A stretch of DNA of 5,445 nt, from positions 1 through 5,445 of the forward strand of contig QHUV01000252.1 of NCBI GenBank assembly GCA_003222065.1, in the 5' to 3' direction. Shown one piece after another: positions 1 through 5,110 of the stretch (position 1 is the stretch's first letter; every line of letters begins with the position of its first letter). The position numbers and the translations under genes are program-made. The DNA comes from Gemmatimonadota bacterium (GTDB lineage Bacteria > Gemmatimonadota > Gemmatimonadetes > Gemmatimonadales > Gemmatimonadaceae). The notes under the pieces were generated by a model, which saw only the letters and a list, made by a program, of their open reading frames with translations, was not told the DNA's origin and ran no database searches.

Positions 1-6
1 CCGCGA

Positions 7-25
7 TGTCCGATGGCACCGGACA
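7..25 (+). terminator. Small hairpin near the window start, weak terminator candidate
   Basis: TGTCCG at 7-12 pairs with CGGACA at 20-25 around a 7-base loop. A pyrimidine-rich stretch follows (about 27-50), but there is no continuous T run. It could end transcription of a gene lying to the left of the window, yet the stem is short and the tract interrupted, so chance is a serious alternative. Confidence 0.15.
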
Positions 26-61
26 ACCTTCCCGATTCGTCTCCTTTCTTGACACCATGGT

Positions 62-85
62 CTCACGTCGCTCGCGTAACGTGAG
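62..85. promoter_or_regulatory. Inverted repeat CTCACGT/ACGTGAG, operator candidate
   Basis: A perfect 7-base dyad, CTCACGT at 62-68 and ACGTGAG at 79-85, is separated by 10 bases. It starts 7 bases after a consensus-like TTGACA at 49-54, so if that is a -35 element the dyad covers the -10 region. No good -10 hexamer is visible, so the promoter is unproven. The half-site core CTCACG recurs in direct orientation at 127-132 and 148-153, 21 bases apart. This would fit a regulator bound to the leader of the first lipoprotein gene, but that is inference. Confidence 0.3.
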
Positions 86-131
86 CAAAATCACTGGCGT
101 CGGCTGACGCGGATTGCTATCTCCACCTCAC

Positions 132-169
132 GCGAAATCACCATCTGCTCACGAAAGCGGGTGATTCGC
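132..169 (+). promoter_or_regulatory. Leader hairpin upstream of the first lipoprotein gene
   Basis: AATCACC at 136-142 pairs with GGTGATT at 160-166. The stem extends by GCG at 132-134 with CGC at 167-169 if A135 is bulged, giving ten pairs around a 17-base loop. It lies about 80 bases before the chosen ATG and does not cover the ribosome binding site. It could be an mRNA structure or a protein-binding dyad. No known riboswitch is recognised. Confidence 0.3.
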
Positions 170-237
170 ATACGCTGATTGACCGATGGTTGACCTGGCG
201 CGCTCGCGGGACGCAGGACGTCCGGCCGGCGCATTCT

Positions 238-242
238 GGAGA
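238..242 (+). promoter_or_regulatory. Ribosome binding site that decides the lipoprotein start
   Basis: GGAGA lies 7 bases before the ATG at 250. The upstream in-frame ATG at 190 has no comparable site and would put 20 polar residues ahead of the signal peptide, so 250 is the better start. Confidence 0.7.
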
Positions 243-249
243 TCTTTCG

Positions 250-918
250 ATGCGGAAACGTCTTCTTGGATTCCTTGGCGCGGCGCTCATTGCGTCCGCC
301 GTAATTGCCGGCTGCACCGACCGTGCGCCCAGCGCACCGAACGCGCCGCTCTCGGCGACGGCGAGTCAACCATCGAACAGCTTACTCGGCGGTCTGGTTG
401 GCGGCGTCGTCGGCGTACTTGGCAAATTGGTAAACATCGTCGTCTCGCTCGTTGCCCGTCCGGCCCCACTGCCACAGGACATCGTCTGGTCATTCAACGC
501 CGGACCGGGCGGCGTCATTTCGGCGAATCGCGCGGCTGGTCTTTCCGTGGCGATCCCACCGGGCGCACTCTCGCAGAACGTGCGCATCACGGTCAGGGTG
601 AAGGCCGGCAACGTTTACAACTACCAATTCGCCCCGGAAGGTTTGCAGTTCGCGAAACCCGTCCTCGTCACCCAAGACGTCTCCGACAACTCGCTCCTCG
701 GTGGGTTGCTTGGCGGCCTTCTCGGCGGCAGCAGCCAGTCCGTTCGCGGTGCGTACTACGCTTCGCCAACGCTCCAGATCGATCCAAGCACGGGCAAGGC
801 GACAGTCAATGAGCTCGAGCCGACGGTCAACGCCGCTGGCTATGTAAGCTTCCAGATCAAGCACTTCTCGGGCTACGTCGTCGCATCGTGTGACGGGGGT
901 GGCTTTGGCGGATTCTAA
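250..918 (+). CDS. Lipoprotein with ZU5-like domain and LLGG repeats (copy 1)
   Basis: Predicted envelope lipoprotein of 222 residues. A basic n-region (MRKR), a hydrophobic core and the lipobox VIAGC place the acylated cysteine at residue 22. Residue 23 is Thr, not Asp, so outer-membrane sorting is plausible if the E. coli rule applies. After a linker comes a Gly/Leu/Val-rich hydrophobic stretch (about 43-68), then a beta-rich domain from Trp80. That domain carries the PPGA motif at 103-106 and ends in HFSGY at 205-209, the pattern of bacterial ZU5-like domains. A second LLGG run (147-160) interrupts the domain, and the tail is Gly-rich. It is paralogous to the lipoprotein at 2821-3438, which lacks the LLGG runs. 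The TPR/HD-GYP gene follows after 39 bases, probably in one operon. The molecular role is unknown; binding, adhesion or envelope sensing are all possible. The fold call rests on motifs read by eye. Confidence 0.85.
   Translation: MRKRLLGFLGAALIASAVIAGCTDRAPSAPNAPLSATASQPSNSLLGGLVGGVVGVLGKLVNIVVSLVARPAPLPQDIVWSFNAGPGGVISANRAAGLSVAIPPGALSQNVRITVRVKAGNVYNYQFAPEGLQFAKPVLVTQDVSDNSLLGGLLGGLLGGSSQSVRGAYYASPTLQIDPSTGKATVNELEPTVNAAGYVSFQIKHFSGYVVASCDGGGFGGF
382..417 (+). repeat. Degenerate 12-base repeat encoding LLGG-type tetrapeptides (array 1)
   Basis: Three consecutive 12-base units encode LLGG, LVGG and VVGV (residues 45-56 of the lipoprotein). The DNA units differ at several positions, so this is an old or selected repeat rather than a fresh expansion. 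The peptide is hydrophobic with Gly at regular spacing, like a glycine zipper. Confidence 0.6.
694..729 (+). repeat. Degenerate 12-base repeat encoding LLGG x3 (array 2)
   Basis: Three units each encode LLGG (residues 149-160). Both arrays are preceded by Asn-Ser in the protein. The array sits within the ZU5-like region where the paralog at 2821-3438 has an unrelated Pro-containing loop. Confidence 0.6.
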
Positions 919-957
919 ATCGAGCGCCAGCATTCGACCGCGAGGCGACGACTACCG

Positions 958-2655
958 ATGAAGGCTGCGCCGTCCGTCAAGAATGCGACTTCGGCCGCCG
1001 AGACCCCTGGGTCTCTGGCGGCCGAAGTGCTGCCCGGCAATGCGCTCGTCGCCGGTTTGCGCGCCGAGGCGGAGCACGCCGAGGCGGCAGGACATCGCGA
1101 GCTGGCGCGACGTCGGTACGAGAGCGCGCTTTATCTACTCCGCGGACCGATGCAGGCCGCGGACGCGTCGGTGATTCTTCGTCGCATTGGGCGCCTCTAT
1201 TTCGACGAGGGCGACTTCGCCGCCGGCGTCGATTGCCTAACGGCCGCCCTTGCCACGGCCGAAGCGCTTGGCGACACAGCGCTCGTCGCGTACGCAAATA
1301 ACGTCATGGCCATCGGCCATTGGCAGCGCGGAATGCTCCAGGAAGCCGAACAACTCTACGGAGCGGCATATCGTGCCGCCCGTGAGTGTGCCGACACCAA
1401 GCTTGCCGCCATGGTCGATCAAAACCTTGGCATCATCGCCAACATGCAGGGCGACCTTTCGCGCGCATTACGCCACTATGAGGCAAGCCTCGCTGGATAT
1501 CGCGAGCTTGGTCTCGACGAGTTTATCGGTAAGCTCCTGGCGAACATGGGGCTCGCCTACGCCGACTTGGAACGCTGGGATGAAGCCGAACGGATCTATC
1601 AAGAGGCACTGGCAATCTGCGCCGCGTGCGGCGACGTCAGCACTGCCCTGATGGTCGAAGGCAACCGCGCCGAGGCTCAGATTGCGCGTGGATTTTTCAC
1701 TGACGCTCGCCACGTCTGCGAGCGCGTGCTCCGCCGCGCGCAAGGACTGAATGACGCGCGTGCCGTCGCTGAAGCGCAAAAGCATCTCGGCGTCATCTCG
1801 CGTGAGGCGGGTCGAATGGAAGACGCCGAGCGATTCTTGCGGATCGCCTTTACATCGGCAACGGCGCGCGAAGATCTGCTCCTCGCCGCCGAAGTCGCTC
1901 GTGAGCAAGCGGAGTTGTATTCGGCCATGCATCGCGAGCGCGAGACGCTGCAGGCGCTCAACACCTCGCACCGACTGTTCAGCGAGCTCCGCGCCCAGCG
2001 CGATCTTGCCGACGTCGCTCGCCGCATGCGCGGCCTCGAGCAACGCTTCTACGACATCGTCAGCGCCTGGGCACGCTCGATCGAATCCAAGGACCCTTAC
2101 ACGCTCGGCCATTGCGAGCGCGTCGCCGACTATGCCTGCGCAATCCTGCGCGCGCTCGATCCGGACGTGAGCACGTTGTTCTGGTTCCGCATCGGCGCTC
2201 TGCTCCATGACGTCGGCAAGATCAACGTGCCGACGGACGTCTTGAACAAGCCCGGCAAGCTGACGCCCGAGGAACGGGCGCTCATGGAGGGCCACCCCGT
2301 TGCGGGCGTCGAGTTGCTCAAGGACGTCGAGTTTCCGTGGGACGTCCTGCCAATGGTTCGCAGCCATCACGAGCGGTGGGACGGCAAGGGCTATCCCGAT
2401 CGCCTAACGGGCGAGGCTATTCCGCTGCACGCTCGCGTGCTTGCACTTGCTGACGTCTTCGATGCCTTAACGACTGACCGACCCTATCGACCGGCCTTCT
2501 CGCCGCAGGAGGCTCTGCGCATGATGCGCGAGGATTCCGGCGGGGCGTTCGATCCATCGCTCTTTCCTGTATTCGAGAAGGTTGTTCCGGGTTTCCAGGG
2601 CTTTGTGGCGGCCGTATCGGGCACGACGTCCCAGGTCAAACAGGCCGCCGCTTGA
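958..2655 (+). CDS. TPR-repeat HD-GYP cyclic-di-GMP phosphodiesterase (copy 1)
   Basis: Cytoplasmic protein of 565 residues with no signal peptide or membrane segment. Residues about 36-350 form roughly eight helical repeats of about 40 residues of the TPR type (for example NLGIIANMQGDLSRALRHY near 156-174). A charged helical linker (about 350-378) leads to a C-terminal HD-GYP domain. The expected metal ligands are all present: His385, His417-Asp418 in HDVGK, His446, His470-His471 in HHERWDGKGYP, and Asp499; the GYP signature is at 478-480. The family hydrolyses cyclic-di-GMP to pGpG or GMP, so activity is likely. The TPR part presumably binds a protein or peptide that controls it. ATG 958 has GAGG 12 bases upstream, which is wide spacing; GTG 1027 is an alternative start that would leave the inverted repeat at 985-1030 untranslated. 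It aligns without net gaps to the protein starting at 3438. Confidence 0.93.
   Translation: MKAAPSVKNATSAAETPGSLAAEVLPGNALVAGLRAEAEHAEAAGHRELARRRYESALYLLRGPMQAADASVILRRIGRLYFDEGDFAAGVDCLTAALATAEALGDTALVAYANNVMAIGHWQRGMLQEAEQLYGAAYRAARECADTKLAAMVDQNLGIIANMQGDLSRALRHYEASLAGYRELGLDEFIGKLLANMGLAYADLERWDEAERIYQEALAICAACGDVSTALMVEGNRAEAQIARGFFTDARHVCERVLRRAQGLNDARAVAEAQKHLGVISREAGRMEDAERFLRIAFTSATAREDLLLAAEVAREQAELYSAMHRERETLQALNTSHRLFSELRAQRDLADVARRMRGLEQRFYDIVSAWARSIESKDPYTLGHCERVADYACAILRALDPDVSTLFWFRIGALLHDVGKINVPTDVLNKPGKLTPEERALMEGHPVAGVELLKDVEFPWDVLPMVRSHHERWDGKGYPDRLTGEAIPLHARVLALADVFDALTTDRPYRPAFSPQEALRMMREDSGGAFDPSLFPVFEKVVPGFQGFVAAVSGTTSQVKQAAA
985..1030 (+). repeat. Long near-perfect inverted repeat in the 5' end of the HD-GYP gene
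   Basis: The left arm ACTTCGGCCGCC (988-999) is exactly complementary to 1017-1028, and inside it GAGACCC (1000-1006) is complementary to GGGTCTC (1009-1015). Only T1016 is unpaired. Allowing G987 to bulge adds two more pairs (985-986 with 1029-1030). The result is about 19-21 pairs with almost no loop, so an RNA hairpin would open a few central pairs. No T run follows, which argues against an intrinsic terminator. It encodes residues 11-24 if translation starts at 958, in a stretch with no counterpart in the paralog. Confidence 0.85.
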
Positions 2656-2660
2656 CGTTC

Positions 2661-2688
2661 AACAAACTCTCATTCGGCCGCGTTTGTT
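2661..2688 (+). repeat. Inverted repeat just after the first HD-GYP stop codon
   Basis: AACAAAC at 2661-2667 and GTTTGTT at 2682-2688 form a perfect 7-base dyad with a 14-base loop containing the palindrome CGGCCG. It begins 6 bases after the stop codon. The stem is AT-rich and no T run follows, so intrinsic termination is doubtful; it may be a 3' end structure or a binding site for the downstream unit. Confidence 0.35.
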
Positions 2689-2702
2689 ACTTCCGTCCCA
2701 TG

Positions 2703-2716
2703 GTGACACGCGTCAC
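2703..2716. promoter_or_regulatory. Dyad GTGAC-N4-GTCAC, operator candidate
   Basis: GTGAC at 2703-2707 and GTCAC at 2712-2716 flank ACGC. It lies in the 165-base spacer before the second lipoprotein gene, a position suitable for an operator. The dyad is short and no regulator is identified. No convincing promoter hexamers are visible around it. Confidence 0.25.
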
Positions 2717-2776
2717 GGCCTAAACACGGTACTTCCGGTTATCTCCTGATGTGCCCGCTGTTTTGGTGCCGAAATT

Positions 2777-2794
2777 GGCTCGGTCGACGGAGCC
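2777..2794. promoter_or_regulatory. 18-base near-palindrome centred on GTCGAC
   Basis: GGCTCGGTCGACGGAGCC is palindromic at 16 of 18 positions, with one symmetric G/G mismatch. It ends 26 bases before the ATG at 2821, so it is either an operator or a leader hairpin. Its right arm contains CGACGGAG (2785-2792), repeated at 2805-2812, where the second copy overlaps the real ribosome binding site. Confidence 0.35.
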
Positions 2795-2808
2795 GCTACC
2801 TGACCGAC

Positions 2809-2814
2809 GGAGAG
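2809..2814 (+). promoter_or_regulatory. Ribosome binding site of the second lipoprotein gene
   Basis: GGAGAG lies 6 bases before the ATG at 2821, good spacing and match, and supports that start. Confidence 0.65.
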
Positions 2815-2820
2815 CCCTAA

Positions 2821-3438
2821 ATGTTGAAGCGCCTGAGTCTCGCGCATCTCGCCCTTCTGACCGCCGCCGCGATTGTCATCGCGTGCGGTAGCGAGCAGGC
2901 GCTGCTCGTGTCGCCACGTATCGACACCGCCCCGCCGTTGGGCGTGGTTGCTGATCCCAGTGGCGCCAGGATTCGTCCCATCAGACGAGTGAGCCCGCGG
3001 GGGACTGACGAAAGCTGGAGCTTCGACGTCGGCCCGGCCGGCGCCATCGTTCCTCGTCCATCGAGCGGCCTGACCATTACCGTGCCACCCGGTGCGGTCG
3101 TCTCGACGACGCACATCACGGTCACGGCGCTCAAGGGAGCGGCGGTCGCGTACCGCTTCGAGCCGCATGGTTTACAGTTCGCCGTCCCCCTGCGGCTGAC
3201 GCAGTCGTTGTATGGCATCAAGCTCGATCATCCATCGTTAGGCGTCCCGCCACTCTTTGCCGGCTATTTCGCCGGTGATTCGTTGTCCGTGGATGCCGTC
3301 AGCGGCGACGCGCGGGTCATCGAGATTCTGCCGGTACGGATCGACGTCAAGTCGCACGCGGTCGTTCTTCAGATCCACCATTTTTCGGGCTATACCGTAG
3401 CGTCGGCGGCGGCAGACTCGCTCGTGGACGTGCGCTGA
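2821..3438 (+). CDS. Lipoprotein with ZU5-like domain (copy 2)
   Basis: Predicted envelope lipoprotein of 205 residues. The signal peptide has MLKR, a hydrophobic core, and lipobox VIAC with the cysteine at residue 22, the same position as in the first copy. Residue 23 is Gly. A linker rich in Pro and Arg leads to the beta-rich domain starting at Trp66, with PPGA at 89-92, HGLQFAVPLRLTQ near 117-129 and HFSGY at 187-191. These line up with WSF, PPGA, EGLQFAKPVLVTQ and HFSGY of the protein at 250-918, so the two are paralogs. It lacks the LLGG runs and the Gly-rich tail of copy 1. Its TGA shares its last base with the ATG of the second HD-GYP gene, implying translational coupling. The role is unknown; an envelope partner of the phosphodiesterase is a reasonable guess from linkage only. 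Confidence 0.85.
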   Translation: MLKRLSLAHLALLTAAAIVIACGSEQALLVSPRIDTAPPLGVVADPSGARIRPIRRVSPRGTDESWSFDVGPAGAIVPRPSSGLTITVPPGAVVSTTHITVTALKGAAVAYRFEPHGLQFAVPLRLTQSLYGIKLDHPSLGVPPLFAGYFAGDSLSVDAVSGDARVIEILPVRIDVKSHAVVLQIHHFSGYTVASAAADSLVDVR

Positions 3439-5110
3439 TGCGACCCACGAGCGCTACCAGACGCGCGGGCCGCGGCCGACACGCGACCGCGGTCGGGACG
3501 CTCCTCGACGAAGCCCATCGCGCCGAGCGCGCCGGCCAGCGCGAGCTCGCACGGCGGCGCTACGAGAGCGCCCTCTACCTGCTTCGCTCCGACACCGACG
3601 CCGAAGAGGCATCGATGATCCTGCGTCGCATCGGCCGGCTCTATCTCGATGACGGCGATGTCGACGCGGGCCTCGACTGTGTCACCGCCGCCCTTGCCGT
3701 CGCCGAGCTGCGCGGCGATTCCGCGGCGATCGCGAACGCGAACAACATCATCGCCATCAGCCATTGGCAGCGCGGCCAGCTCGATGAGGCCGAGACGCTG
3801 TACCGCGAATCGGGCCGCATGGCACAAATCGCCGGCGACGCCCGGCTCGTTGCCATGGTCGAGCAGAACTTGGGCGTCATTGCGAGCATGCGTGGCGACG
3901 TGCCGCGCGCGCTACGCCACTATCGCGCTAGCCTCGCCGGTTATCGCACGCTGGGGCTCGATCACTGCGTTGCAAACTTGCTCAACGACATCGGCTTGGC
4001 GTACGCCGACCTCGGGCGGTGGGACGACGCCGAAAGCACGTATCGCGAGGCGTTGTCGCTCTGCGAGCTGTGCGGCGATGCGAGCACGGCCCTCATGGTC
4101 GATGTCAACCGCGCCGCGATGCGCATCGCCCGCGGCGACTATGTCGACGCCCAGGTCGTCTGCGAGCGCGTCCTGCAGGAGGCGCGGCCCCTCAACGACA
4201 TTCGCGTGTTGAGCGAGGTGTACAAACACTGCGGGGTCATCGCCCGTGAGCTCGGACGCACCGAGGAAGCCGAGGAGCACCTGCGGGTCGCCTATGAGAG
4301 CGCCCTACGTCGCGAGGACCTCCTCCTCGCCGCCGAGAGCGCCCGCGAACAGGCGGAACTCTATACGACCCTCCGCCGCAACCGCGACGCGCTCCAAGCC
4401 TTGAACGCGTCGCATCGCCTCTTCGCCAAGCTCCGCGTCCAGCGCGACATCGCCGACGTCCGGCGCCGCATCGATCGGCTCGAGCGGCGCTTCCTCGACG
4501 TCGTTAGGCAATGGAGCCAGTCGATCGAATCGAAGGACCGCTATACGCTCGGCCACTGCGAGCGCGTCGCCGATTACACCTGCGCCATGGCGAAAGCGAT
4601 GGGCTTCGACGACCAGACACTGTTCTGGATGCGTATCGGCGCGATGCTGCACGACGTCGGCAAGATCGTCGTCCCCTCGGACATCCTCAACAAGGCCGCC
4701 CCACTGACCCCGGCCGAACGCGCAATCATCGAACGGCACGCCTCGGCCGGAGCCGACCTGCTCAAGGACGTCGAGTTCCCGTGGGACGTCCTGCCGATGA
4801 TCCGGCACCATCACGAACGTTGGGATGGGGCCGGTTACCCCGACGGGATGATCGGCGACGCAATTCCCGTGAGTGCTCGCATTTTGTGCGTCGCCGACGT
4901 GTACGATGCGCTCACCACCCATCGCCCCTATCGGGCCGCGTACTCCTCAGACGAGGCGCTCGGGGCGATGCGCGCCGATCGTGGCCGCGTCTTCGATCCC
5001 GACGTGCTCGATCGATTCGCACGTATTCTCGAGTCGCTCCCCGCGCCGATCGCGTTCCCGCCCCCGCCCCCGCCCCCGCCCCCACCCCCGTCACCACGAG
5101 CCAGTCGTGA
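3438..5110 (+). CDS. TPR-repeat HD-GYP phosphodiesterase (copy 2), apparent frameshift near the 3' end
   Basis: Paralog of the protein at 958-2655. TPR-type repeats span about residues 24-338, then a helical linker, then HD-GYP. The metal ligands are intact: His373, His405-Asp406 in HDVGK, His434, His458-His459 in HHERWDGAGYP, and Asp487; GYP is at 466-468. Every landmark is exactly 12 residues earlier than in copy 1. ATG 3438 overlaps the preceding stop by one base. The domain frame reaches Phe540 (codon at 5055) and then reads 11 prolines in a CCCCCG repeat, continuing open to the window end as an Arg/Pro-rich tail with no family resemblance. Shifting by one base in the repeat gives a tail PAPAPAPAPTPVTTSQS and the TGA at 5108-5110. 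That gives about 557 residues, close to the 553 expected from copy 1, and a GTGA overlap with the next gene. I therefore place the end at 5110 and treat the shift as a sequence error, a mutation or a switch. Confidence 0.85.
5057..5090 (+). repeat. CCCCCG simple-sequence repeat at the frame break
   Basis: CCC is followed by five C5 runs, separated by G at 5060, 5066, 5072 and 5078 and by A at 5084, ending with G at 5090. The unit is six bases, so whole-unit changes keep the frame, but loss or gain of a single C changes it. It encodes poly-Pro in the HD-GYP frame, Pro-Ala in the frame with the stop at 5108, and Arg-Pro in the frame of the downstream GGDEF gene. Confidence 0.9.

Larger units (their letters stand above)
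250..5110 (+). repeat. Tandem duplication of a lipoprotein + TPR/HD-GYP gene pair
   Basis: Unit A is 250-2655 and unit B is 2821-5110. Gene order and orientation are the same, and both members of the pair are paralogous. The HD-GYP genes also keep near-identical DNA stretches, for example around 2323-2355 and 4768-4799. Divergence at the protein level is clear (by eye roughly two thirds identical in the HD-GYP domain, less in the lipoproteins), so the duplication is not recent. Confidence 0.85.

Noticed and set aside
49..80. TTGACA as a complete sigma-70 promoter
   Set aside because: The -35 match is perfect, but at 16-18 bases spacing there is no acceptable -10; the nearest weak match is CGTAAC at 75-80 with 20-base spacing. 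It is kept only as context for the dyad.
6..107. Short + frame of 33 codons in the leader
   Set aside because: No ribosome binding site, no recognisable features, and not supported by position; chance is likely.
190..249. ATG at 190 as start of the first lipoprotein
   Set aside because: It adds 20 polar residues before the signal peptide and lacks a ribosome binding site like the one before ATG 250.
1468..2370. Long open frame of 300 codons on the - strand opposite the first HD-GYP gene
   Set aside because: It lies wholly opposite a gene with clear TPR and HD-GYP motifs. A similar antisense frame recurs opposite the paralog, as expected from shared codon bias. No family motif was seen in it.
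3468..3497. GC-rich palindromes near the start of the second HD-GYP gene (GGCCGCGG, CGACCGCGGTCG)
   Set aside because: Short self-complementary GC runs are expected at this composition. They do not form one long arm pair like that at 985-1030.
4305..4922. Open frame of 205 codons on the - strand opposite the second HD-GYP gene
   Set aside because: It mirrors the antisense frame of the first copy and owes its openness to GC-rich codons. The sense strand holds the catalytic motifs.
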